Assembly: GCA_012295275.1 (NCBI GenBank)
Contig: CM022666.1
Span: 9,827,002 to 9,891,001, forward strand
Length of the DNA: 64,000 nucleotides
Origin: Chrysomallon squamiferum
Taxonomy: Eukaryota > Mollusca > Gastropoda > Neomphalida > Peltospiridae
Reading direction: 5' to 3'
The notes below the pieces were generated by a model. That model made no database searches, was not told the DNA's origin, and saw only the letters and a program-made list of their open reading frames with translations. Below, one piece after another: positions 1 through 11,949 of the stretch. Position 1 is the stretch's first letter. Each line of letters opens with the position of its first letter. The translations under genes and the position numbers were made by a program.

Positions 1-37
1 AACACTTTTGCATTTTTCACAAAAACATTGACTGGTT

Positions 38-1976
38 TTACCAAAACATGTATGGCCACATGAACATAGAACCTATAGCAGCTCCCGCCAGGACGCCTGT
101 GGCAATGTCACCACTATAGCGATGACGTCGTCTATTATCAATGTACACAACATTTGGATTGGCAGGATCAACAGCTGAAAAATAATATTTTACATTTCAC
201 ATAAATATTTTACATGTAAACCTCATAAAGGGTCATTCCATGCCAAATCACCCCCCCCCCAATTTAAACCCGAAAAACTCTGATTTTTATGAAACTCGGT
301 ATACTTGTTGACTGGGATCCCACAGCACCAAAACTGAAATTTTAGGCCAATTGGACCAGTGGTGATGGAGATATGGCCCCCAGAATTTTGAGATTTTTGC
401 CAAAAATCTTAAAATTGGGGGGGGTGGGGGTGATACCTCCTACACCACTGGTCCAATTGGCCTAACATTTCAGATTTTGTGCTGTGGGTCAACAAGTATA
501 CCAAGTTTCATAAAAATTTGACATGGAATGACCCTAAACATAAAAATTTTCTATTTCACAAACACTAAATTATTTTGAATATATTAAGACTTTATCTAAA
601 ATAATTCACTATTCGTATTTCATTTTAGAAACTGATAACAATTTATTAATTTAATAATTTAAAAAGAAAAACAAAACATATCTGTTTTAAATGAAATGAT
701 TTTTAACTACTCCTATTTGCTGTTTGCTGTACAGTACTGGTTAGAACAGGAAAGAAGATGTTTCTCACAAAAGGTAACAGTAATTGTTCTAGTTTTAGCT
801 GTAACCAGATTCAGTAACAGTTTTTTAAAAACTGAATTTATCTTACTGTAAGGATATCCTGCAGGATTTGTGTAAACAACTTGTTGTCCAGGATAGGATA
901 TCACCTGGCCAGGATATCCAGAATACATTGAATATCCAGGATAGGGACCAGTATACACTGTCTGGACATTTCGGACAACAGGTGGATGCACCCCGTGAGT
1001 CATCACTCTGGCCTCTTCAAGAGCAATCTGCCAAGCCCTAAATTTGAATTATATTTAAAAATATATATATATATATATACACATAATATTCATAACATAC
1101 AGTAAGAAATCAGGGCAGAACTTCCACAGAAGATCAAAAATTTATATAAAATGCTTTTTGTGCATGTATGGATGGGAGATAACTTTTGTTAAATTTGAAA
1201 TAAAATTTAAATAATTAATTTTAGCAACAAATGAAACAAATACTGTAGACTAAAAGTCTTATTTCAGCATCACATTTCTAATTAGAAGTTTCTTTCTACA
1301 AGTGTAAAAAATATTTTTCCCTCACTCTTTTTCCTATCATACTGACATGGTGTTTGACAGCATTATATTTTTATCATTATTGTTACTCCTGTGCACACTG
1401 GGAAAACAGAAAAAAACTTAGTTGCTTGATCGGTGTAATTTGGAGTAAGAGGAAGTATATGAAAGTTTCTGCACATGTGCAGTCATTGGTGTCTATGCAT
1501 GGCACACAATACTGATAGGAGCCTGCACTGCAAAAAAAAACACCTTTTGACAAGCAATTTAATCCTGTAATCCCACTTCAGAAGGCACTGCTGCCATAAA
1601 TTGGGCACCAGACACAATTCCCCCTTTTTTTCATCAGTAACATGCTTATCTCTCTCCAATCTACCTGTCACTCAAACAAACCTCATATCATCAGGACTTT
1701 CAGCACACAAGATGACTGTGTCTCCACTTCTCATAGCAAGTCCAAGAAGACAGTCTCTTGTGAAGTTATCTGGAGGACTCACATCTAGACACTAAAAAAC
1801 CCCAAAGACATACAACATACAAACTTTTTAAAACTGTAATAATATGTATAAACTATAAAAAAACAAACAAACAAAAAACAACCACTGTACACCAAAAAGA
1901 GATGATTGTATTCAAACAAACACAAATCTGATAAAGTAACTACATAAACTGGTTCAAATTTTAACAAAGGAAATGC

Positions 1977-2011
<35 letters not shown>

Positions 2012-3554
2012 CATTAGTAATAATAACAATAGTAGTAATAATAATAATAACAGTAATAACAACAAAAAGAACAATAATAAGAACAGTAATGATCATAGAA
2101 ACTAAGTATCCAATAAACCTCATGTGCCGGTTTGATCCTGGTAACTTCAGAAGGTACAACAATCCTCTCCTCAGCCTGGGGCACATCTTGACTTTCAAAA
2201 TACAGAAGGTCACCATCAGTTCTGAGAACAAACCAGTACTTCTTCCAGCGATGAAGAATTGTACCTGTTTTGTGTAAACTGTATCTGAATAAACACTAAA
2301 CCACATTTGTATGAACTGTATCTGTGTAAACAATAAATTATAAATGTGTAATCAGTAAACTACATTTGTGTAAACACTGAGTAAACTGAACCTTTGTAAA
2401 CAGTAGATTTTAAACATGTTACACATGTATCATTCATTGTTAAAAAATTATATATATATTTTTTATGTATTTGATTATTTTCATTATTTAATGATTAAAA
2501 ACTGTCCACAGTAACTGATAAAAGTAGACTATCAAAAGGTGAAAAGAACTGATTAAAGTGTGAGAGGTTCAGTAAAAGTATATGGGTCATTCCGTGTCAA
2601 ATCACCCAATGGTTTAAACCCGACCGTCTCAGATTTTTATAAAACTTGGTATACTTGTTGATTGGAATCCCACAGCACCAAATCTGAAATTTTAGCCCAA
2701 TCAGACCAGTGGTGTGGGAGATATGGCCCACCGAATTTTGAGATGTTTGGCAAAAATGGGTGTGACCACCAACCTTAGAACCCTCATATCTCAGGAACTA
2801 CTAGACCAATCTTCATAAAATTGGTATTGTTAGAAAGGCAAAATGACAAGGATTCCAAATCTGCCATTGTTGTTCAGTTCGGAAAATATTGGAGTACCTT
2901 GACCGTTTGACCTTTGCTATGACCTTGAAACTGACTGTGTGGATCACGTGACCTTGAGATGATCTTTATTGAAATTTAATCTCCGACATGTTAACTAAAA
3001 CATATAAAAGTTTCCTGGGTGTAATATTTTTTGTTTAGCCACAATATAGATTTAAAAAATGCACATACATGAAAATAACACCTTTCCAGCCATTAACATC
3101 TGATTAACTAAAACCTGAATGATCAAGTTTGGATGCTAGGAATCACCATCTCTCTTGATCATCGAGTAAGACATTGTAGGCCTACATGTATGCATAAATT
3201 TGAGAGAACTAGGTGTTTCTGATGCTTAACCTTCTCACCATCTTTGTTTCAAATGCTCACTGTATCCTTCATTCCCAGACATATACCAAGTTTTATAAAA
3301 ATCTGAGACGGTCGGATTTAAATTTTTAGTTTTTTTGATGATTTGACATGGAATGACCCATATATAATGTATATGTATATCTGTCTTAACTAGCTAACTA
3401 TTTATATATATATATATATATATATATGTCTGTGTGTGTGTGTGTGTGTCATTGTTTTTAGATGTAATTGTATTCTCAAAAATAAAATGTAAATACTGCG
3501 TCGATGTAGCCAGCCAGCTTTAGCTATGCCTTGCATGTCCATTGTTCAATTAAT
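38..3554 (-). CDS. PLEKHB2: Evectin (PLEKHB1/PLEKHB2-like) PH-domain membrane protein, 5 coding exons
   Basis: Exons in transcription order: 3554-3497 (ATG at 3542), 2264-2119, 1791-1682, 1037-847, 174-38 (stop 40-38). All introns are GT-AG and phases join cleanly to 209 residues; human PLEKHB2 is about 222. A PH domain fills about residues 8-115, with AGWLHRRSTILHRWKKYW at its start and ILCAESPDDMRAW near its end. A Tyr/Pro/Gly-rich linker follows (about 118-165, several YPG/YPGQ), then a basic stretch (RRRHR, 179-183) and a C-terminal hydrophobic anchor (about 188-209) containing GVLAGAAIGS. The order and the C-terminal motif match evectins, tail-anchored recycling-endosome proteins whose PH domain binds phosphatidylserine. 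R14, R21 and K23 align with human R11, R18 and K20, which I recall as lipid-contact residues. The choice between PLEKHB1 and PLEKHB2 is uncertain; invertebrates may have a single copy. The 3'UTR runs off the window. Confidence 0.93.
230..534. mobile_element. Foldback MITE copy 1 in evectin intron
   Basis: A 305-bp near-complete inverted repeat. It starts GGGTCATTCCATG and ends CATGGAATGACCC. The arms continue inward for well over 100 bp (GTATACTTGTTGAC and CCAATTGGACCAGTGG recur in both arms) and meet at a G/C-run centre. It is flanked by TAAA on both sides (226-229 and 535-538), a 4-bp target-site duplication. No coding capacity is seen. It lies in the last intron of evectin. Confidence 0.85.
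1979..2068. repeat. (AAT)n-rich low-complexity tract
   Basis: Nearly pure TAA repeats at 1979-2011, then degenerate TAA/CAA/TAG triplets. It lies within an evectin intron, 50 bases from a splice site. Confidence 0.85.
2266..2420 (-). repeat. Minisatellite abutting the acceptor of evectin coding exon 2
   Basis: Read on the minus strand, units containing GATACAGTTTACACA and GTTTACACA recur about four times at roughly 36-40 bp spacing. The last unit is the polypyrimidine/acceptor segment itself (TTTACACAAAACAG, exon begins at 2264). The array therefore starts at the splice junction. Confidence 0.6.
2584..3359. mobile_element. Related DNA element, copy 2 (776 bp)
   Basis: It has the same GGGTCATTCC terminus at both ends as the copy at 230-534, and the same subterminal block (ATACTTGTTGA...CCCACAGCACC). 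It carries about 470 bp of extra internal sequence without an open frame. It is flanked by ATAT on both sides (2580-2583 and 3360-3363), again a 4-bp AT-only duplication. It sits in the first coding intron of evectin. Class: cut-and-paste DNA transposon, non-autonomous; the superfamily cannot be assigned from termini alone. Confidence 0.82.
3395..3451. repeat. (TA)n(TG)n microsatellite
   Basis: A run of TA dinucleotides followed by TG dinucleotides, in the intron upstream of evectin's first exon end. Confidence 0.8.
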
Positions 3555-4301
3555 CTGAAATGAAAAAAAAATTAATCTATTGCGTATAGATATATGTAAA
3601 ATCTCAAATACAATTTTGGGGTTAAAAATAAATAAATAAATAAATAAAAATAATTTAAAAATAATTATTTTCATAGATTTTACTCATTAATTTTAAAAAT
3701 AATAAATTAATTTTGTATAACAATTGACATGTAATACAGAGAATGTAATTTTGTTTATTGCCATTTGGATGATTGAAAATATATCACCTAGAAAATACAT
3801 AGAAGATTAAGCTTCATTTATAAAGTGTGACTAACAGTCTTATGACTAATTTAGACAAGATTAGACCTCATTTTTAAATTATATTACATAGTAACATACG
3901 ATATGGTCACATGATCAAATTATCTTGGAAATCGAGACATTATTTACAGCTAAACTAAATAGTGACAACTGGTTAAATAATCATGTGATAAGTACGACAC
4001 TGTTGTTTTAAGAAATATTAATAGAATACACTTATTTGAGACGCTAAATAAAGTTTACTAACGTGAAACTTATTCACTCTGTTATTTCTTTTAGTGCTAC
4101 TTCCTGTTAGATCAGTACTGAAACAATTGCGCAACTCTAAGAAAAACAGTCTATTTAAGCTTTAAAAGTAATTTCCACCCTACTGCAGAGATCCATTCCA
4201 CTGATCGTCGAATTTTCTGAAATTGTATGAATGGAAATAAAACTTCAATATCAGCATTTAACAAAAATACTGTTAACGAAATAGCAATATCAAAAACATA
4301 C

Positions 4302-4514
4302 CTATGATATGTCGTTTCTAAAACAGTATTTCGAAATGCCTTCTAAATATTCATTGTTTATTTATAGATATTGTGTAATACGGTTGATATTCATTAACAT
4401 GTCATTGACGTCGACGACACGTGACATATCTTATAATATTAAATAAGTGACAACCGAAACTAAGCAGTTAGTCGGGTTTAGCATCAGTTTTACTTTAACA
4501 CGAACAAACTGAAG
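4302..4514. promoter_or_regulatory. Candidate bidirectional promoter between evectin and the Pro-rich gene
   Basis: The evectin exon at 3554 is preceded on the minus strand by an acceptor, so a non-coding exon lies farther right. A strong minus-strand donor (CATAG then GTATGT, exon edge 4302) is the best candidate for its end. The plus-strand gene begins at 4515. Between them is TGACGTCGACGACACGTGAC (about 4404-4423), which has a CRE-like half-site and a CACGTG E-box, in otherwise AT-rich DNA. The head-to-head layout suggests shared control. No TATA box is evident. This is inference from position and motifs. Confidence 0.45.
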
Positions 4515-4644
4515 ATGAGCTACCTTCCTGGTATGTTAATGTTTATTGTTTTTATTATCATGATTAAACGTGTCGGTTTAAATATCTTGTTGTTGTCCTT
4601 AAAATTCCACATCTTCAAACGGAAGTTAATGTAGAAACCGAGTA

Positions 4645-4719
<75 letters not shown>

Positions 4720-4898
4720 TAACTAACTAACTAACTAACTATGATTAAATATATCATAAAACATGATTTATGGTTACCGTTTTTCGGCTTTGAAAAGTGG
4801 TTTGAGTTGTTAGGTATACGTATAAGATGACACTAACACATATAACTAGGTCTGGAGAGCATTACATTATGCTTTTACATGCAGTTATTAAATATAGA

Positions 4899-4988
<90 letters not shown>

Positions 4989-5631
4989 CGTACTAGTCAA
5001 AACGATTTACTGTTGATATATTTGTATATTAGCTTATGCAGACAATCCCCCATCCTACGAGGAATGTGTTTCTTGTCCTCCTAAAAACCCACCAGAGATG
5101 TCAGTATCTGCTCCACTACAGCAGCCACCAGAGATGACAACAACTGCACCACCACAGTATACACCACAGATAACAACAACTGCACCACCACAGTGTCCAC
5201 CACAGATGATAACAACTACTCCACCACAAGCTGGTTATGTCTCACCACCTACTGGTTATCCGATGTCCCAGCCAGCGCCCCTTGTTCAAAGCACAACATA
5301 TGTGACTTGTCCACCTCAAGGAAGGGTGAGTTAATAACCTTAGCAATGATTTGTATATCAGTCATTTAACTTTTAATTATTTTTTGTTTGTACGTAAATA
5401 GTCACATGTGCATATGTTTGGGAGTGTAGAGCACACACACACGCTAAATATTAATTATGCATTTCAGTGTATGATTAAAGGTGGGACATGCAACTCATTT
5501 GTAATGACACGTCGACATGGAAGGAAGTCAGTTTTTCGTGATCAGTTTGGAGACAAAATGGTGGTAAAAACAGATCGATTTGGAAATGAAAAGATTAAAA
5601 TCAAGGAGGTCAGTAAACATATTTCTTTACT

Positions 5632-5712
<81 letters not shown>

Positions 5713-5836
5713 CTCTCTGTGTGTCTTTCTCTGTCTCTCTGAAATCCATCATATTAAGCTAAATAATCACAGCTGATCTTTTTTCTTATTTTTTTTTTTG
5801 TTCCAGAAAGGACGTCGTCACTGCTTTTGTAACTAA
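4515..5836 (+). CDS. Unrecognised small Pro/Thr-rich PPxY protein, 4 exons
   Basis: Exons 4515-4530, 5042-5325, 5468-5608 and 5807-5836 join in frame across GT-AG introns to 156 residues ending in TAA. The ATG at 4515 (GAAGATGAG) starts a five-codon first exon, MSYLP. Residues 8-11 are PPSY, a WW-domain ligand. Next is a Pro/Thr/Gln-rich part (about 18-75) with four imperfect copies of (P)PQM/I-TTT-(A/T)PPQ. The C-terminal half is different: it is basic (TRRHGRKSVFRDQFGDK, then KTDRFGNEKIKIKEKGRR), with cysteines near both ends (CMIKGGTC and CFC). No signal peptide or membrane segment is seen. The layout resembles cytosolic adaptor proteins, but I recognise no family and assign no function. 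Clean exon phases and the poly(A) signal downstream support a real gene. Confidence 0.82.
4648..4741. repeat. (AAT)n then (AACT)n microsatellite
   Basis: About 70 bp of AAT triplets followed by five AACT tetramers, in intron 1 of the Pro-rich gene. Confidence 0.95.
4901..4986. repeat. (CT)n microsatellite
   Basis: About 85 bp of uninterrupted CT, in intron 1 of the Pro-rich gene. It yields spurious Ser/Leu reading frames. Confidence 0.97.
5635..5709. repeat. (CT)n microsatellite
   Basis: About 75 bp of CT placed 25 bp after the donor of exon 3. The intron's only other content is a T-rich acceptor tract. Confidence 0.97.
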
Positions 5837-5890
5837 AAAAACTGCTGTAGCAACAGCAGTTTTGAACATTTTTCTGACGAGAAATGTTAT

Positions 5891-5896
5891 AATAAA
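5891..5896 (+). terminator. Poly(A) signal of the Pro-rich gene
   Basis: AATAAA lies 55 bases after the stop codon at 5836, the expected distance for a compact 3'UTR. Confidence 0.65.
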
Positions 5897-7058
5897 ATAA
5901 CAATTAAAACTAATATAAAGGAAAAGAAACAAGTGTAATCCTGCTTTGAAATTACAGGATATGTAGTTATACTTTTAACATTTAAAGAGAAAAGCATCAA
6001 TGTTTATTTCTGTAGATTAGAAGAGTGTGTATTTTTATATGAACTTTCAAAGTAATTAAAAGTTTAATATCTTTCGATATTTTTGTGTATAAACGTTCAG
6101 AAGAGGATACCTTTATCCAGATTGGTTTCAACAGCAACTAATATTTCTAGGTTCGTAAACGTAAGTTAAATTTTTTTTTTTTAAATCTTTATCCAAAAAT
6201 CATCGACTTTAAGAAAAACTACAAAGTTAAAAAAAAGATAAAATTAAGTTGCAACTATATACTGCAATCATCTTGAAAAAGTTAATTTATTTTGTGTATA
6301 AATAAAGTTTGTTCCTTTATATCTGCTGAAACAAGAGAGTGGGAAAAAATCCTCAAAAGAATCAGTTCGAAATAAAACAACAACAATAATAAACAAACAC
6401 CTAAACAACAACAACAAAAATAAAATAAAATCACCTTAAATTACTGAGGTAAATAACTCTCGAATTAAATAACATGTTAATTAACTTTTTTATTTAATGG
6501 AACATAATTCAGAGCTGCTTATTTTAAGTTCTCAATTAAGAAAAAAAAAAAAAAAAAATTCTGATAATAAACTGTGATGTCTGTCAAACTGTGTTGTGTT
6601 ATTTAAAATTAATTCGGTAATAAAGAATTCTTTGAAAAGGAAATTGAATTTCTTTTTCTGAAATAAAATTATAATGTTACGATGAGATATTTTACACAAA
6701 TGTTTAATAAATTTACTGTTCAGTAAACAAACAAACAAATATGTTTGGTTACGTGCGAACATACAAATTCTGATATACCTTTCTTAGCTCGTATAAGAGT
6801 TATAACTAAGAAATCTTAACGCAGTCATGTAAATTTTATATTTAAAAATATATTTTACTTATTGGCGATTTAAATAATATTTTCCCTTCAGGTTCTGTGA
6901 CATGGGATACATTCAACTAGAGTTGTAGTGGTTAACTGTGCAAACAGAAGATTCAGACTAAACATGTTTGTTTACAAATAAAACCATATCCTATATACGC
7001 ATGACAAGTGTGTATGAATTATCTTGTATGTGTGCGTAATTCGTGCGTATGTATTTCT
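5897..7058. other. AT-rich spacer, no gene seen
   Basis: Very AT-rich sequence with short homopolymers (T-run at 6172-6182, A-run at 6540-6558). Reading frames here are low-complexity Phe/Lys runs with no recognisable domain or splice structure. Confidence 0.6.
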
Positions 7059-7133
7059 TACATCTGAGACTTTTAGCTTAGCATTCATTCATCATATTTT
7101 AATTTTGTAAAAATTATTTTGAAATTTAACTGT

Positions 7134-7136
<3 letters not shown>
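7059..7136. repeat. Dispersed repeat, copy A
   Basis: About 75 bp beginning ACATCTGAGACTTTT and containing CATTCATTCATCAT. It recurs at 11067-11142 in the same orientation. Copy A is immediately followed by a (CT)n run, and copy B by a pyrimidine-rich stretch ending in a (CT)n run. Confidence 0.75.

Positions 7137-7138
<2 letters not shown>

Positions 7139-7214
<76 letters not shown>
7139..7214. repeat. (CT)n microsatellite
   Basis: About 75 bp of uninterrupted CT directly after dispersed repeat copy A. Confidence 0.97.
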
Positions 7215-7218
<4 letters not shown>

Positions 7219-7770
7219 CTACTTATATTTAAAAAAAAAATAAAACTGTTTAATGGCATTTTCTCTATGTGTAATGAAAAATAACTTTCAAATAAAATAT
7301 TCTTACTATGCCAAAATTTTTAAAAGAAGACCAAAAAAGACAACCCATCCAATAAATAAATAAAAAGAAAAAAGTAAAATAAAATAAAAATAAGAAAAAT
7401 AAACCCCAGTAATATTGATAATTATGACAGCTCGAAGAAACAATGTGAAAAGGAAATAACTGTGACGACAATATCATGGCGCTGTGCTATCAGTACGATA
7501 ATCATATATAATAACACTTTTTTTTTTTTTTTTTTAAATAAATAAATAATCAAAATTTTTTTAATAATAATTAAAACGAGTATCGCAGTAAAAAAAAAAA
7601 AAAAAAAAAAGAAGAAAGCAAGAACGACAACCCCCCCAAAAAACATCAACGAAATAAACACACACACACACACACACACATACACACAAATTTGATTCAT
7701 CTATCTGGTGATACTTTAAAATACAAAAAACAACAACAAAACAATAAATAACTAAATAAATAAATGATTC

Positions 7771-7802
<32 letters not shown>

Positions 7803-7860
7803 AAAAGCCTGAAGAAAGTTGAAGACTGAAGGCTCATGCTATATTGTTAAATTGTTTTTA
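7215..7860. other. A-rich, homopolymer-rich spacer
   Basis: Repeated poly(A) and poly(T) runs (7517-7535, 7590-7611, 7770-7792), AAAT tetramers and a short (CA)n at 7659-7687. No gene is seen. Confidence 0.7.
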
Positions 7861-8373
7861 CTGGAGAGTGATTTCCCTTAGACTGTTCTTCATGCTATTA
7901 TGACGTCATTGGCATCCATTTGTGCAATCTGTTATTGTTGTTTTTATTTAATGTAGTTCCTGTTAATTCTTTCTAGCACAGATCGGATCATTTATTCTGA
8001 AAGTGGTAAGTTGTTTTACGAATATAATTAATTTTAAGTCCACATATTATAGTCAGTAGGAAATTAAAACAACAGCAGACAGATGTGCATGTCACATTGA
8101 ATGGACTATCATGGACACGGATCAAAAATTTGTACGACAAATTTTTAATATTAAAAGTTTAAAATAATATACATCTCGTTTTAATAAAATTGTACATTAT
8201 CACGAGAAACCAGTACATGATAAACAGATCGTCTGGCTACATGTTTATTATTTTGCTAAAACTAAATAAGTTAAATCGTTTAACACACCTCTGGTCCAAG
8301 TGTTAGTGTTACTTTGTCACCATCACTGCATCAGTCAATCACTGTGACTGTCGCTGAATGTGCACGAGTGAAC

Positions 8374-8427
8374 TGATTAAATTTTAATGAGTCAGATTTA
8401 GAATTTCACCTCATTAAAATTTAATCA
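8374..8427. repeat. Perfect 18-bp inverted repeat (hairpin)
   Basis: Arms 8374-8391 (TGATTAAATTTTAATGAG) and 8410-8427 are exact reverse complements, separated by 18 bp. There is no U-tract after it and no gene it would end, so the role is unknown. Confidence 0.85.
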
Positions 8428-8635
8428 ATAACATTTGTCAGATATATATCCATTATACTTTAGGTGATGTACACCAAATACTCTACAAAGATTTCCAAAC
8501 ATATTTCTCAGCATCATATACTGACCATACTTGAATCAGTCCCAATGTTTAAAATGATTAAAGTGAAATTATTTCTGCTCAGAGTACAGATCATAATTTC
8601 TAACAGTTTGTTTCTCTAGCAGCATTTGTTTGTTA

Positions 8636-8795
8636 TCTTCTATCATGAAAGTTAAGTATGCTAACAATTTTTCATCTTGTATTTTGAAAGTTAATTATTC
8701 TAACACATTCATTTTCATCTTGTATCATGAAAGTTAAGTATACATAAATTTTGTTTTTCAACCTGTATCATGAAAATTAACTATACAATCAAATT
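8636..8795. repeat. Degenerate minisatellite, about 4 units
   Basis: Units of roughly 50-60 bp, each carrying a variant of TGTATCATGAAAGTTAA followed by a T-rich segment. Confidence 0.75.
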
Positions 8796-11060
8796 AGTGA
8801 CAGCCTATATAGATTCTGTTAAAAAATAAATATTAATTTTAATTTGCTAAAATAGGAAAAGTTGGTATCAAATAGCAAATGAAAGAATAAATGTTTAATG
8901 ACACAAGCATGAGAACAGATTAAGTACTGGGTGTCAGATAGAGATATGAAAATGATTTATATCAAATTAAATAGTAAAACAATATAAAAATTTCAAAAGT
9001 TAATGGAACACAGAGTAAAGTGCTGTACAAAACAATATCATGTTCATATTTTCTAGCATTTATCATCTTTAATATATTTTTCATTTCACAGCATCCTTGG
9101 GTCTGCATGTAAATTATTATTTAGTTTGTTTTATTTAGTATTTTATTTGCCTTTACCAGTGTTAGTAAGATAGTTACTCAGTGAAGTGAAAAATTTTAGT
9201 TTCAAAATGTTGGGATACTTCATATTTTCTGTAGTTAAAACATCATTGAGGGGACATGTGGCAACAATAAAAAATCATTATTTTTTACAGAATTGAAGCT
9301 TGATGGAAAAACCCTCTTTTGTTACCATAAAACTTTAGTACTAGTTTATTTTTTATGACAAATGGTTACTTTTCATTTGGCTTTTTTAATATTATAGTAC
9401 TGCATTTCATTAACTTCTCAAACCCAAACCAGTATGTGTGTTTATCTGTGTGTGTATGTATATATATATATAATATATAATCAAACTACTGGGGTTCATC
9501 ATAGACATGTATTTCTACAAAATAACACAAAGAAATTAGTCTTCGTTTACATACTTCAAAAGAATTAATTAAAAAAAAAAAAAAGTTCTTCATTCATATT
9601 TTGAAACAACAGAAAGTTGTATAAAGGTTATATAAAACAGAATAGTTAATTTTTCTTTCTGTCATCTTGTAGTAACTGTTTTTAAATACATATATTGCAA
9701 ATATAGAAACTGTAGCACAAATAGTTTTCATGCAAATCTTCCCAAAATGTTACGATAGTACAAAAAAAGATTGTTTTATAAACCATAGATCCACTTATTG
9801 CTATGGGGGTGATGTTAAGCATTATTATTATGTGATCTTTGTATATGCACTTCCTTTTACAAAAAACCTGAAACATTTATTTGAAAAATTATTTTTTATG
9901 TATGTTTATAAATGGTCATATTAAAAACTAAAAATCATTTTTGTTCATTCCCATTTTGTAATTTTTTGCCTACCATTTCCCTTAAGTTTATTGTAGTTAT
10001 GTCCGATAAAGATAAATCTCTTTTATTCCTTGAAGTCTGCAGCAGAAAAACATTTCAAGGCTGTTTGTATAAATGACAGTTAATGAATTATATTAATTTT
10101 GGAATTTTATTAATCTGTTGTGATCAATATTTAAAATTATATACCAGTTAATTAAAAAACAAAAACAAAACAAAAACAAAACAAAAACATACCACTTTCA
10201 AAACACAATGTGTTGAATGAAACTTTCTTTTTTATTTTTATTTTTTTAAATTCCTCAATAAATTTGTTATAATCAGTTATATTTTATTTGTGATGCTTGA
10301 CTTGTAAAAAAAGATATAACCAACTTTAACCCATTTAAAATATTTATGTATATAACTAAAGATAATATAAAAATTATATTTTATTGTAAAAACTTCTTCA
10401 TTTTGTTTCAGTAAAAACATTGGTACACAGTTTTTCTCTTGTTAACTGCTTAGAAACATTTCTAAATATTTATGTTATTCTGTTCCACTAACAAATATTT
10501 CAATATAAAAGGATCACTGTTGCTTATTTAAATAGCCTCCAGTTTCCTTTTGATTTAAAAAAAAAACAGAAAGAAGAAAAAAAAAATTGTTGACCATGTA
10601 GTCAGTGTCATAGCTAATCCTGTTGTTTCAAAGTTGAAAACTTTTAAAATTTAAATAAAAAGAATACCTTTGTTTATTAAATTACTGGGAATTTCAAATA
10701 TTCTATAACCTCAGCTGATAATATGTAATTTTGATTTTATGTGATCATATTATTGTTAAACAACAAATTTACATATCTTGCAATCATTAATGATATATCA
10801 AACATTTTAAAATCTTATAAAAGCATTCTGCTAATAAAATTATAATTTGTTTTTAATGGCTATTGATTTTATAGATAAATAAAATCCTATTACATCCATG
10901 GATGAAACTCATTTGTAAAAGATAAAATTTCATGAAGGGTTTTGTATTGTATTAATTTTATTAAGCAGTATTTATTCTACGTAAACTTACACATTATTGA
11001 AAAGAAATTAAAGTTATAATTTTAAGTTGTTTCAAATCATGAAATAGAAACAAACAAACT
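8796..11060. other. AT-rich spacer, no gene seen
   Basis: Mostly unique AT-rich DNA. Both strands near 9680-9924 have short frames that overlap each other and show no domain, compositional bias or splice context. A CAAAA-type pentamer/hexamer run is at 10158-10188. Confidence 0.6.
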
Positions 11061-11066
11061 CTAATA

Positions 11067-11142
11067 CTAACATCTGAGACTTTTGCCTTACCATTCATTC
11101 ATCATACTTTAATTTTGTATAAATTATTAAAAAATTTAATTG
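11067..11142. repeat. Dispersed repeat, copy B
   Basis: Direct copy of 7059-7136, about 85-90% identical by eye (ACATCTGAGACTTTTGCC, CATTCATTCATCAT, TTTAATTTTGTA). Confidence 0.75.
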
Positions 11143-11149
11143 TGTTAAA

Positions 11150-11424
11150 TAAACATTAATTTTCTCTTTATTTCTCCTTTTATGTGTTCTTCTTTCTCAC
11201 CTCTTTCAGTGATTCCTTTGTTGTCTTCTTTCCAGCATTTTTCTTTCAGTTTAGTTTTTTCTTCATTTCTCTCTCTTCCTTCATCTTGAATAGCTGTTCT
11301 TCTTTTCTTTGTCTTCCTGTACTATACCTACCTCTTTAACTCCATCCCTATCCTTTCTCCTTACTTTCTCTTCTTTTTCTATGACTGTAACTCACTCATT
11401 TACTTCATCCCCATCCTTTCTCCT

Positions 11425-11481
<57 letters not shown>
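11150..11481. repeat. Pyrimidine-rich tract ending in (CT)n
   Basis: About 280 bp of almost pure C/T on the plus strand, then a clean (CT)n run at 11427-11481. The Ser-rich frame across it is an artefact of composition. Confidence 0.85.
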
Positions 11482-11484
<3 letters not shown>

Positions 11485-11949
11485 AGTAATTTTAGTCTAA
11501 CCTGTGCAGAATTCAGTCAGGATAACAGCAGTTTTGTAGCAAATATATTTATGGTTTTGTACAGGTCTGTCTGTAACTTGTTTTCAAAGGAAATGTATAG
11601 TTATTTTTTAATGTGCTATATTTGAAAAGGGTTGATGGAGAAGTTCAAGTCTAGGATGTATTGAAAACAGATGTTAATTAAGTGTGTTGGCTAATATGTG
11701 TCAGGTTCTAAAACACATCACATGACACAGACCACCAGGCCCTGCCAAGTGGTAATTGTAACGACGCCACTAGTAAATGGCTCCAAACTGATATTTGTTT
11801 TAATGAACAGTCATTATGTGGCACTGGAGTGCAGTGAAAAGGTTTTATTAGACTGGAGTCATCCATCCTTCATAGTGGTGGGTTGGTTGTAGTTATACAA
11901 TATGATTTAAAAGTTGTAAATAAAATTTGTATTAACGACACCAAACTTT

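Noticed and set aside
713-846. C-terminal tail of the minus-strand frame 713-1006
   Set aside because: This is intron read-through past the donor at 846-845. The true evectin continues in exon 174-38.
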